From: Pseudomonadota bacterium
GTDB lineage: Bacteria > Pseudomonadota > Gammaproteobacteria > Burkholderiales > Thiobacillaceae
Direction: 5' to 3'
Assembly (NCBI GenBank): GCA_030836725.1
Contig: JAUPLV010000003.1
Span: 1 to 31,702, forward strand
Length of the DNA: 31,702 nucleotides
The translations under genes and the position numbers were made by a program. The notes beneath the pieces were generated by a model that saw only the letters and a list, made by a program, of their open reading frames with translations, was not told the DNA's origin and did no database searches. The stretch's first letter is position 1; each line of letters starts with the position of its first letter. Below are positions 8,191 to 15,424 of the stretch, piece by piece.

Positions 8191-11100
8191 ATGGGGCTCT
8201 CCGGACGCATCTCCCGCTTCTTCCTGACCTCGCAGCTTACGCCGCTGATCGCGCTGATCGCGGCGCTGCTGGGCCTGTTCGCCATCCTGGTCACGCCGCG
8301 CGAGGAAGAACCGCAGATCAACGTCACCATGGCCAATGTATTCATCCCCTTCCCCGGCGCCTCGGCGAAGGACGTGGAGGCGCTGGTGGCGACGCCGGCC
8401 GAGCAGGTGCTGTCGCAGATCGACGGCATCGAGCACATCTATTCGGTGTCAAAACCTGGCATGGCGGTGCTGACGGTGCAATACCTGGTCGGGCAGGACC
8501 GCACCCAGGCGCTGGTGCGGCTTTACGACACCATCCAGGCCAACCGCGACTGGGTATCGCCCGAACTCGGCGTCGGCGAACCGATCATCAAGCCGCTCGG
8601 CATCGACGACGTGCCGATCGTCACCATCACCCTGTGGACGCGCGACGAGACACGCGGCGCCTTCGAACTGGAGCAGGTGGCGCATGCAGCCGAAATCGAA
8701 CTGAAGCGCATCGACGGCACCCGCGAGGTCACCACCGTCGGTGGGCCCGGCCGCGCCGTTCGGGTGATGATGGACCCGGACCGGATGGCGGCGTTCGGCG
8801 TCTCGGCACAGGACATCCGCGATGCGCTGCAGGTATCCAACGCGGCGCAGCCGTCCGGCACCCTGGTGTCGAACAACCAGGAAATACTGGTGCAGACCGG
8901 CACCTTCCTGACCGGCGCCGACGACGTCAAACAGCTGGTCGTCGGGGTGGCGAACGGGCGCCCGGTTTACATGAGCGACATTGCCAGCATCGTCGCCGGA
9001 CCCGACCAGCCGGCGCGTTACGTCTGGTACGGCCCCGGCGCGGGCGGCGCCCACAAGGCTGAGCAAGGCCAGACCCACCCGGCGGTCACCCTCGCCATTT
9101 CCAAGAAACCGGGAGAAAACGCGGTCGACGTCGCCGAAAAAGTCATCGCCCGCGTCGGCACCCTCCAGAACAGCGTATTGCCCGAGGGCGTCGAGGTCAG
9201 CGTCACCCGCAACTACGGCGCCACCGCCGACGACAAGGCGAAGAAGCTGATCCAGAAACTGATTTTCGCCACCGCGTCGGTGGTGCTGCTGGTGCTGTTC
9301 GCCATCGGCCGCCGCGAGGCGCTGATCGTCGGCGCGGCGGTGCTGCTGACCCTGGCGGCCACCCTGTTCGCTTCGTGGGCCTGGGGCTTCACCCTCAACC
9401 GGGTGTCGCTGTTCGCGCTGATTTTCTCGATCGGCATCCTGGTCGACGATGCCATCGTGGTGGTGGAAAACATCCACCGCCGCATGGGGCTGGACCACGA
9501 CGGCCTCGAAGCCATCATTCCGCGCGCGGTCGACGAAGTCGGCGGCCCGACCATCCTCGCCACCTTCACCGTCATCGCCGCGCTGCTGCCGATGGCCTTC
9601 GTCAGCGGTTTGATGGGGCCGTACATGAGCCCGATCCCGATCAACGCCTCGATCGGCATGATCATTTCCCTGGCCATCGCCTTCGTCGTCACCCCATGGC
9701 TGGCGCTGAAGCTCATCAGGCAGGACGTCCACGCCGCGCACGGCGGCGAAAACCGGCTGCTCACCCTGTTTCGCACCCGCCTCTCCCCCTTCCTGCGCGG
9801 CAGCGACGGTCGCGGCGCGCGCCGCAAGCTGTGGCTGGGAATCGGCCTGGCCATTCTGGTTTCGGTCACGCTGCCGGCAGTCAAGCTGGTCATCCTGAAA
9901 ATGCTGCCGTTCGACAACAAGTCGGAATTCCAGATCATCGTCGACATGCCGGTCGGCGCCCCGCTGGAAAAAACCGCGCAGGTGCTCTCCGAGATGGGCG
10001 CGGCGGTCGCCGCCGTTCCCGAGGTCACCGACTACCAGGCCTATGCCGGCACCGCCGCGCCGATCAACTTCAACGGCCTGGTGCGGCAGTATTACCTGCG
10101 TTCCGGCCCCGAGGTCGGCGACCTGCAAATCAACCTGGTCGACAAGCATGAGCGCGACCGCAAGAGCCACGACATCGCGCAGGCGATTCGCCCGCTCGTC
10201 GAGGCCATCGCGAAAAAGCACGGCGCCGACGTCAAGGTGGTCGAAGTGCCACCCGGCCCGCCGGTGATGTCACCGATCGTCGCCGAAATCTACGGCCCCG
10301 ATTACGACGCGCAAATCCAGGTCGCCAAACAGGTGCGCAAGGTCTTCGAGCAGTCCGAGGGCATCGTGGCGATCGACGACACGGTGGAGGACGACGCCCA
10401 GCGCCTCGTCGTGCGCGTGCGGCAGAACAAGGCGGCGATGGCCGGCGTCGCGCAGAAGGACATCGTCGAAGTGATGAAAATGGGCCTGTCGGGCGAGAAC
10501 GTCACCCCCATCCACGGCAGCGGCGCGAAATACGAGATTCCGGTGCGCATCACCCTGCCGCCGGAGCGCCAGAACCATATCGATGAACTGCTCAAGCTGA
10601 GCGTGCGCGGCGCCGGCGGCCAACGGGTGCCGCTGTCAGAACTGGTCGAAGTGGTTCCGAGCGAACGTGAGAAAACCATCTACCACAAGGACCTGCTGCC
10701 GGTGGTGTTCGTCGTCGGCGACATGGGCGGCAAGCTCGACTCGCCCCTATACGGCCTGTTCGGCATGCGCGGCGAACTGAAAGACCGGGCGCTGGAGGAA
10801 GGCGGCACGCTGCGGGAATATTTCATCCAGCAACCGGATGACCGCTACGCCGGATTCAGCCTCAAATGGGACGGCGAATGGCAGGTCACCTACGAAACCT
10901 TCCGCGACATGGGCATTGCCTATGCCGTCGGTCTGCTACTGATCTACATCCTGGTGGTGGCGCAGTTCAAAAGCTATCTGACGCCGCTCGTCATCATGGC
11001 TCCGATCCCGCTCACCGTCATCGGCGTGATGCCCGGCCACGCCCTGCTCGGCGTCCAGTTCACCGCCACCTCGATGATCGGGATGATCGCGCTGGCCGGC

Positions 11101-11391
11101 ATCATCGTGCGCAACTCCATCCTGCTGGTCGACTTCATCAACGAGCAGGCCGCGGCCGGCATGGACTTCCAGGAAGCCGTCATCCAGGCCGGCGCCACCC
11201 GCGCCAAGCCGATCGTGCTGACCGGGCTTGCGGCCATGATGGGTGCCTTCTTCATCCTCGACGACCCGATTTTCAGCGGCCTCGCGGTATCCTTGATCTT
11301 TGGCATCTTCGTTTCCACCCTGCTGACCCTGGTGGTCATCCCGGTGCTCTATTACGCCGCCAATTTCCACAAGCACGCTTCATCACACTAA
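8191..11391 (+). CDS. RND efflux permease (AcrB/HAE-1-like)
   Basis: 1066 residues, the full length for a 12-helix RND pump. The first membrane helix is followed by a large periplasmic loop with porter domains, then helices 2-6, a second large loop and helices 8-12. The proton-relay Asp pair is present in the fourth helix (SIGILVDDAIVVVENIHRRM). The N-terminal PREEEPQINV and the motif GLAAMMGAFFILDDPIFSG mark a subfamily annotated simply as efflux RND transporter permease. It lacks the metal-binding methionine pattern that would suggest CusA. Its genetic neighbours (SqrR-like repressor upstream; DUF2892, rhodanese and glutaredoxin genes downstream) suggest export linked to sulfur or thiol stress; this is inference. 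Start: ATG 8191 with a weak ribosome site, probably coupled to the adaptor gene. Confidence 0.93.
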   Translation: MGLSGRISRFFLTSQLTPLIALIAALLGLFAILVTPREEEPQINVTMANVFIPFPGASAKDVEALVATPAEQVLSQIDGIEHIYSVSKPGMAVLTVQYLVGQDRTQALVRLYDTIQANRDWVSPELGVGEPIIKPLGIDDVPIVTITLWTRDETRGAFELEQVAHAAEIELKRIDGTREVTTVGGPGRAVRVMMDPDRMAAFGVSAQDIRDALQVSNAAQPSGTLVSNNQEILVQTGTFLTGADDVKQLVVGVANGRPVYMSDIASIVAGPDQPARYVWYGPGAGGAHKAEQGQTHPAVTLAISKKPGENAVDVAEKVIARVGTLQNSVLPEGVEVSVTRNYGATADDKAKKLIQKLIFATASVVLLVLFAIGRREALIVGAAVLLTLAATLFASWAWGFTLNRVSLFALIFSIGILVDDAIVVVENIHRRMGLDHDGLEAIIPRAVDEVGGPTILATFTVIAALLPMAFVSGLMGPYMSPIPINASIGMIISLAIAFVVTPWLALKLIRQDVHAAHGGENRLLTLFRTRLSPFLRGSDGRGARRKLWLGIGLAILVSVTLPAVKLVILKMLPFDNKSEFQIIVDMPVGAPLEKTAQVLSEMGAAVAAVPEVTDYQAYAGTAAPINFNGLVRQYYLRSGPEVGDLQINLVDKHERDRKSHDIAQAIRPLVEAIAKKHGADVKVVEVPPGPPVMSPIVAEIYGPDYDAQIQVAKQVRKVFEQSEGIVAIDDTVEDDAQRLVVRVRQNKAAMAGVAQKDIVEVMKMGLSGENVTPIHGSGAKYEIPVRITLPPERQNHIDELLKLSVRGAGGQRVPLSELVEVVPSEREKTIYHKDLLPVVFVVGDMGGKLDSPLYGLFGMRGELKDRALEEGGTLREYFIQQPDDRYAGFSLKWDGEWQVTYETFRDMGIAYAVGLLLIYILVVAQFKSYLTPLVIMAPIPLTVIGVMPGHALLGVQFTATSMIGMIALAGIIVRNSILLVDFINEQAAAGMDFQEAVIQAGATRAKPIVLTGLAAMMGAFFILDDPIFSGLAVSLIFGIFVSTLLTLVVIPVLYYAANFHKHASSH

Positions 11392-11415
11392 CCTCATCAT
11401 CACAGGAGTTTCACC

Positions 11416-11634
11416 ATGACCGTTGAACGTCTCGTCCGCATCATTGCGGGTTCTTTCATCATGCTGTCGCTGGCGCTGACGCACTTTTCCGGCGCCGTCG
11501 ACCTGACCCAGGCGTCGTGGCTGTGGTTCACCGCCTTTGTCGGATTCAACCTGTTCCAGTCCGGCATCACGCGCTTCTGCCCGATGGACATCATGCTGAA
11601 AAAAACCGGCGTCAAACAGGGCTGCGGCCTCTAA
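11416..11634 (+). CDS. DUF2892 (YgaP-type) small membrane protein
   Basis: 72 residues with two hydrophobic helices (about 6-25 and 33-51), a short loop between them and a cytoplasmic tail. It matches the DUF2892 family, which occurs alone or fused to rhodanese, as in E. coli YgaP. Two cysteines lie after the second helix, C55 in RFCPMD and C70 in KQGCGL, placed to exchange sulfur with the next gene product. A clear AGGAG precedes the ATG by 7 bases. The rhodanese gene starts 12 bases downstream, so the two halves of YgaP are here separate adjacent genes. It probably gathers thiols or persulfide at the inner membrane; this is inferred from YgaP. Confidence 0.85.
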   Translation: MTVERLVRIIAGSFIMLSLALTHFSGAVDLTQASWLWFTAFVGFNLFQSGITRFCPMDIMLKKTGVKQGCGL

Positions 11635-11646
11635 GCGGGAGTGTCC

Positions 11647-12063
11647 ATGGATATGCAATTCCTGCAGGACAACTGGATGCTGGTGTCGCTGGCGGCGTTT
11701 TCCGGCGCCATGCTGGCCTGGTCATTCATCGGCAGCAAACTATCCGGCGTGGAGGAGGCCGACACGCTGAAAGCCACCCGCCTCTACAACGACGACGCGC
11801 TGGTGCTCGACGTGCGCGAGGACAAGGAATACGCAGCCGGCCACATCCCCAAGGCCAAACACATTCCGCTCGGGCAACTGGCCGGCCGCCTCCAGGAACT
11901 CGACAAGTTCAAGAGCAAGCCGGTCCTGGTCACCTGCCGCAGCGGTCACCGCTCGGCTCGCGCCTGCGGCATGCTGAAAAAAGCCGGTTTCGAAACCGTG
12001 TACAACCAGGCGGGCGGCATCATCGCGTGGGAACGCGCCAACCTGCCCGTCACCCAGAAATAA
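11647..12063 (+). CDS. Membrane-anchored single-domain rhodanese
   Basis: 138 residues. An N-terminal hydrophobic helix (about 11-30) anchors it; the rest is one rhodanese domain with LVLDVRE, AGHIPKAKHIP and the active loop C97-RSGHRS. This loop type carries a cysteine persulfide and moves sulfane sulfur between thiols or to cyanide. ATG 11647 is preferred to an in-frame GTG at 11641 because GGGAG lies 5 bases before the ATG. The gene is between the DUF2892 gene and grxC (10-base gap), so persulfide formed here could be reduced by the glutaredoxin. A rhodanese-grxC-secB-gpsA order is common in betaproteobacteria, but the RND and DUF2892 genes upstream look like additions to it. Confidence 0.93.
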   Translation: MDMQFLQDNWMLVSLAAFSGAMLAWSFIGSKLSGVEEADTLKATRLYNDDALVLDVREDKEYAAGHIPKAKHIPLGQLAGRLQELDKFKSKPVLVTCRSGHRSARACGMLKKAGFETVYNQAGGIIAWERANLPVTQK

Positions 12064-12073
12064 GGAGTCCGTA

Positions 12074-12334
12074 ATGGCCAAAGTCGTGATGTACTGCACC
12101 GCCGTGTGCCCCTATTGCGTCGCCGCCGAGCGCCTGCTCAAAAGCCGCGGCGTCACCGAAATCGAAAAGATCCGCATCGACCTCGATCCGGCGAAGCAGG
12201 ACGAAATGATCGCCCGGACCGGCCGCAGAACCGTGCCGCAGGTGTTCATCGGCGACACCCACGTCGGCGGTTTCGACGACACCTCGGCGCTGGATGCCGC
12301 CGGCAAACTGGTGCCGCTGCTCAACCACGCTTGA
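12074..12334 (+). CDS. grxC: Glutaredoxin 3 (GrxC)
   Basis: 86 residues, one thioredoxin-fold domain with the dithiol active site C12-PYC15, the cis-proline motif TVPQVFIG and the glutathione-binding GGFDD. It reduces protein disulfides and glutathione mixed disulfides with electrons from glutathione; the glutathione synthesis genes gshA and gshB are 8.5 kb further on. AAGGAG about 8 bases before the ATG is a good ribosome site. It is the last gene of the tight RND-DUF2892-rhodanese-grxC run and is followed by a long inverted repeat that may stabilise or end the transcript. Confidence 0.95.
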   Translation: MAKVVMYCTAVCPYCVAAERLLKSRGVTEIEKIRIDLDPAKQDEMIARTGRRTVPQVFIGDTHVGGFDDTSALDAAGKLVPLLNHA

Positions 12335-12350
12335 ACCTGGCCCGGCGCGC

Positions 12351-12431
12351 TCTGTGTAGGAGGGGCGCCTCGCCCCGATGCCGTGATGATTGCAGCGCAC
12401 GACAATCGGGGCGAGGCGCCCCTCCCACAGA
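12351..12431. repeat. Large inverted repeat, REP/BIME-like
   Basis: Two perfect 21-base arms (12359-12379 and 12405-12425) facing each other across 25 bases, each arm starting GGAGGGGCGCC and ending CGAT, with extra pairing of TCTGTG and CACAGA outside. Each arm is itself a small hairpin (GGGGCG / CGCCCC). The GTAGGAG start is shared with units at 15325-15419, so these belong to one family of scattered extragenic palindromes. It sits between grxC and trxC and may slow or end transcription. Confidence 0.85.
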
Positions 12432-12503
12432 TGGGGGATTCAGCGGAAGTTGATCCAATTGGCTTGCCCGGCGCGCGCTTGTTTTTCCGGCGCGCGCCTC
12501 CAT

Positions 12504-12532
12504 CTTGAAGCGGTCACCCACCGCTTCAAGGA
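12504..12532 (+). promoter_or_regulatory. Hairpin overlapping the trxC ribosome binding site
   Basis: CTTGAAGCGGT (12504-12514), loop CACCC, ACCGCTTCAAG (12520-12530): a perfect 11-bp stem. The last bases of the 3' arm are the first bases of the AAGGA ribosome site (12528-12532) that serves ATG 12539. When folded, the stem would partly hide this site, so it may control trxC translation; there is no T-run, so it is not a terminator. Confidence 0.5.
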
Positions 12533-12538
12533 ACCTCG

Positions 12539-12967
12539 ATGGAACTCGCCTGCCCCCACTGCCTCGCCGTCAACCGCATCCCGGATGACCGGCTGGGCGA
12601 TGCGCCCAAGTGCGGAAAATGCGGCTCGCCGCTGCTTCCCGGAAAACCGATCGACCTCACCGCCGGCAGCTTCGACCGCTTCATCGCGAAAGCCGGCCTG
12701 CCGGTCCTGGTCGATTTCTGGGCCGGCTGGTGCGGCCCCTGCAAGATGATGGCGCCGGTGTTCCAGCAGGTGGCCGCCGAGATGGGCACGCGGGTGCGCT
12801 TCGCCAAGGTCGACACCGAAGCCCACCCGCAGGTGTCGATGCGTCACCACATCAAAGGCATCCCAAGCCTGATCCTGTTCAGGAACGGCCAGGAAGCGGC
12901 GCGCACTTCAGGCGCGATGGAGGCCCATGCGCTGAAACGCTGGCTGGCGTCGCAGGGAATTCATTGA
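12539..12967 (+). CDS. trxC: Thioredoxin 2 (TrxC) with N-terminal zinc finger
   Basis: 142 residues, the length of E. coli Trx2. An N-terminal zinc ribbon uses C5-PHC8 and C25-GKC28; the thioredoxin domain carries the active site W64-CGPC68 and the cis-proline motif IKGIPSLILF. It reduces cytoplasmic protein disulfides and, in E. coli, is induced by oxidative stress through OxyR. The zinc site is redox-sensitive in the family. The gene lies 204 bases after grxC, beyond a long inverted repeat and with its own hairpin at the ribosome site, so it may be a separate or separately controlled unit. ATG 12539 is set by AAGGA 6 bases upstream and by the CPHC finger starting at residue 5. Confidence 0.95.
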   Translation: MELACPHCLAVNRIPDDRLGDAPKCGKCGSPLLPGKPIDLTAGSFDRFIAKAGLPVLVDFWAGWCGPCKMMAPVFQQVAAEMGTRVRFAKVDTEAHPQVSMRHHIKGIPSLILFRNGQEAARTSGAMEAHALKRWLASQGIH

Positions 12968-13034
12968 TCGACACGGGTATCGCGCCCGTTCCTCCTCCGC
13001 GCATGGCCGAGGGCTGGGGCGGGGAGCGAAGCGC

Positions 13035-13042
13035 GTGTAAAA
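13035..13042 (+). promoter_or_regulatory. Possible extended -10 element before secB
   Basis: TGTAAAAT resembles an extended -10 box (TG then TAAAAT). No good -35 is seen. Transcription from it would start just before the hairpin at 13054-13071, which would then lie in the secB leader. Confidence 0.3.
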
Positions 13043-13053
13043 TGCAGCCATTC

Positions 13054-13076
13054 CCGGAGCGCGCGCTCCGGTTTTT
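13054..13076 (+). terminator. Terminator-like hairpin between trxC and secB
   Basis: CCGGAGC, loop GCGC, GCTCCGG followed by five T. It has the form of an intrinsic terminator for trxC and ends 18 bases before the secB ATG. If the TGTAAAAT at 13035 is a promoter, it would instead act as an attenuator in the secB leader. Confidence 0.7.
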
Positions 13077-13094
13077 CTTGTCCAGGGAGTCATC

Positions 13095-13544
13095 ATGTCC
13101 GACCAGCAGCAATCCGTATTCAATATCGAAAAGCTTTACGTCAAGGATCTGTCGGTGGAAGTGCCCAATGCACCCGCCATTTTCCTGGAGCGCGAAGCAC
13201 CGCAGATCGAAGTCAACATGACGACCGGAAGCAGCGCCCTGGGCGACGATATCTACAACTGCAGCATCACCGTCACCGTCACCGCCAAGATCGGCGACAA
13301 GTCCATGTTCCTGGTCGAATGCACCCAGAGCGGGATCTTCCGCATCCAGAACGTGCCGCAGGATCAGATTCCGATGGTGCTCGGCATCGGCTGCCCCAAC
13401 ATCGTCTTCCCGTACCTGCGCGAGACGATATCCGACGTGGTGACCCGCGCTGGCTTCCCGCCGCTACTGCTGAACCCGGTCAATTTCGAAGCGATGTTCA
13501 TGCAGCAGCAGGCGCAGCAGGCTGCTCCCGGTCAAGCGCATTGA
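13095..13544 (+). CDS. secB: Protein-export chaperone SecB
   Basis: 149 residues. The tetrameric chaperone keeps preproteins unfolded and passes them to SecA. Family signatures are FNIEKLYVKDLSVEVPNAP at the N-terminus, the beta-sheet region VEVNMTTGSSALGDDIYNCSITVTVTA-like around residues 37-60, and the SecA-contacting IVFPYLRETISDVVTRAGFPP region near residues 100-125. The C-terminal tail is Gln- and Ala-rich, as usual. AGGGAG 7 bases before the ATG is a strong ribosome site. The following SH3-domain gene starts 10 bases after the stop. Confidence 0.96.
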   Translation: MSDQQQSVFNIEKLYVKDLSVEVPNAPAIFLEREAPQIEVNMTTGSSALGDDIYNCSITVTVTAKIGDKSMFLVECTQSGIFRIQNVPQDQIPMVLGIGCPNIVFPYLRETISDVVTRAGFPPLLLNPVNFEAMFMQQQAQQAAPGQAH

Positions 13545-13554
13545 TGCGATCGCA

Positions 13555-14013
13555 TTGAAACTGCGACCACGCCACCCCGGCCTGCTGTTCGCGGCCGGCC
13601 TGCTGCTCGCACTGGCGCATCCCGCCAGTGCGCTGGAATACCGCAGCACCGGGCGCGCCGCCCTGCTTTACGACGCGCCCTCGACGGCAGCCGGCAAGGT
13701 CGCCATCGCCGGCAACGGCCTGCCGCTCGAAGTCGTCGTCGAGACCGACGCCTGGATCAAGGTGCGCGACCACAGCGGCCGACTGGCCTGGGTCGAGAAA
13801 TCGGCCCTCGGAGGCGTTAGAAGCGTCATGGTCAAGAACGAAACCAGCGCCGTCCGGCAACAGCCGCGCGCCGAAGCCGGCATCGTGTTTCATGCCGCTC
13901 GCGGCGTTTTGCTGACCCCCACCGGCGAAGCCGACGCCTTCGGCTGGCTGCCGGTCAAGCATGCCGACGGTCTGGTCGGCTGGCTACCCGCCCACGAGGT
14001 ATGGGGCAGATGA
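13555..14013 (+). CDS. Exported SH3-domain protein
   Basis: 152 residues. The signal peptide (about 1-24, LLFAAGLLLALAHPASA) sends it to the periplasm. The mature part consists of two bacterial SH3-like repeats: YRSTGRAALLYDAPS...AWIKVRDHSGRLAWVEKSAL and VRQQPRAEAGIVFHAARG...FGWLPVKHADGLVGWLPAHEVWG. Such domains often bind peptidoglycan or peptides; no enzyme domain is present. The only plausible start is TTG 13555: the frame has no ATG or GTG nearby upstream and the signal peptide begins right after it. The gene lies between secB and gpsA, a conserved betaproteobacterial position, and its stop overlaps the gpsA start (ATGA). Confidence 0.82.
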   Translation: MKLRPRHPGLLFAAGLLLALAHPASALEYRSTGRAALLYDAPSTAAGKVAIAGNGLPLEVVVETDAWIKVRDHSGRLAWVEKSALGGVRSVMVKNETSAVRQQPRAEAGIVFHAARGVLLTPTGEADAFGWLPVKHADGLVGWLPAHEVWGR

Positions 14014-15011
14014 AGTCCGCCCCGGTGAAACTGTCGGTGCTCGGCGCCGGCGCCTGGGGCACCGCACTGGCGGCCAGCTGGGCGCCCCACCACGAGGTCA
14101 CCCTGTGGGGGCGCAACGCCGCCGAACTCGACGCCATCCGCGAAGCGCGCGTCAACAGCCGCTACCTGCCCGACTGCCCGCTGCCCGAAGCCCTGCGCTT
14201 CAGCCCGGATCTCGACGCCGTCGTCGACGCGTCCGAACTCATCGTCATCGCCGTCCCCAGCAGCGGCCTGCGCCCGACGCTGGCGGCGCTCGCCCGGCGC
14301 GCCGAACTGCCCCCCCTGCTCTGGGTATGCAAGGGCTTCGAGCCCGGCAGCCGCAAACTTCCGCATCAGCTCATCGCCGAACTGCTGCCCGCCCACCGGC
14401 AGACCGGCGTGCTGTCCGGCCCCAGCTTCGCCCAGGAGGTTGCGCACGGCTACCCCACCGCGCTGACGCTTGCGTCGGACGACCACGCGCTGGCGCAGCA
14501 CCTGGCCGAAACCCTGTCCAATCATCGCCTGCGCATTTACGCGCACAACGACGTCATCGGCGTCGAGCTCGGCGGCGCGCTGAAAAACGTCATGGCCATT
14601 GCCGCCGGCATCTGCGACGGCCTGCAGCTCGGCCACAACGCCCGCGCCGCGCTCATCACCCGGGGACTGGCCGAAATGACCCGCCTCGGGGTCAGGCTCG
14701 GCGGCCATTTCGAAACCTTCATGGGCCTGTCCGGCCTCGGCGACCTCATCCTCACCACCACCGGCGACCTCTCGCGCAACCGCCAGGTCGGCCTGCGCCT
14801 CGCGCGCGGCCAGGCGCTCGACGCCATCCTCGCCGAACTCGGCCACGTCGCCGAAGGCGTCACCACCGCGCCCGAAGTCGCCGCACTGGCCAGCGAAATG
14901 GGCGTCGACATGCCCATCGCCCGCACCGTCTGCCAGATGCTGTTCGAAGGCCTGCCCGCCGCGCAGGCGGTCGATGCCCTGCTGAACCGGGAAATCAAGG
15001 CTGAGTTCTGA
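14010..15011 (+). CDS. gpsA: Glycerol-3-phosphate dehydrogenase [NAD(P)+]
   Basis: 333 residues. It reduces dihydroxyacetone phosphate to sn-glycerol 3-phosphate for phospholipid synthesis. The dinucleotide loop is GAGAWG (12-17); the catalytic lysine region is VELGGALKNVMAIAAGI, preceded by LSGPSFAQEV, and followed by the substrate-site GLSGLGDLILT. ATG 14010 is chosen over in-frame ATG 14001 because it overlaps the SH3-gene stop as ATGA and GAGG lies 10 bases upstream. No terminator is visible downstream; the next 310 bases hold no convincing gene. Confidence 0.95.
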   Translation: MKSAPVKLSVLGAGAWGTALAASWAPHHEVTLWGRNAAELDAIREARVNSRYLPDCPLPEALRFSPDLDAVVDASELIVIAVPSSGLRPTLAALARRAELPPLLWVCKGFEPGSRKLPHQLIAELLPAHRQTGVLSGPSFAQEVAHGYPTALTLASDDHALAQHLAETLSNHRLRIYAHNDVIGVELGGALKNVMAIAAGICDGLQLGHNARAALITRGLAEMTRLGVRLGGHFETFMGLSGLGDLILTTTGDLSRNRQVGLRLARGQALDAILAELGHVAEGVTTAPEVAALASEMGVDMPIARTVCQMLFEGLPAAQAVDALLNREIKAEF

Positions 15012-15324
15012 GAACGCTTGACCGCGGCGGCTGACGCCCTCGATCCCGACGCCGCCGATGCGCAGGCAGTCGCCGCAGCGACACCCCGCGCCGGCTCGCC
15101 CCGGTGCAGGGCATCGCGGGGTGGGACACGGCAAACGGCTGTGCCGGCTATTACACCAATCTGGAGATTTTCAGGCCGGCGCGCATTTGACCGATCGAGC
15201 CGCCGATCATCACCTTTTCCAGGAAACGATGAGCAGCGGCCCGGTCACCTTCCGGATGGCCGTTCATTGCGCGCAGCCGGAGGGCATAAACGCGCAAAGC
15301 TATCCAGCGTGCTGATCGAGCGGG
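15012..15324. other. Intergenic stretch with possible gene remnants
   Basis: No complete gene is convincing here. A short frame at 15104-15190 ends in a protein-like stretch (GWDTANGCAGYYTNLEIFR) and a second frame at 15187-15315 ends QPEGINAQSYPAC; neither has a proper start, ribosome site or recognised family. They may be scraps of a decayed gene after gpsA. I see no terminator for gpsA. Confidence 0.3.
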
Positions 15325-15419
15325 TTCATCGCGGCCAAGGCCGCTCCTACGCGTGGGTGCGGACCGGTAGGAGGGGGCTTGCCCCCGATGGAATTCATCG
15401 CGGCCAAGGCCGCTCCTAC
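15325..15419. repeat. Cluster of three REP-like palindromic units
   Basis: Two identical 26-base units in the same direction (15325-15350 and 15394-15419; core GCGGCCAAGGCCGCTCCTAC) flank one unit in the opposite direction (15367-15390; GTAGGAGGGGGCTTGCCCCC). Each folds into a short hairpin. The GTAGGAG/CTCCTAC end is shared with the 12351-12431 repeat. The cluster lies just past the 3' ends of gpsA and the beta-propeller gene and may protect or end their converging transcripts. Confidence 0.85.
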
Positions 15420-15424
15420 AATCC

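Noticed and set aside
7093..10221. Long open frames on the minus strand opposite the RND adaptor and permease genes (447 and 590 codons)
   Set aside because: Products are full of His, Arg, Asp and Gly runs with no domain, and lie exactly opposite clear RND genes; they are shadows caused by high GC at third positions.
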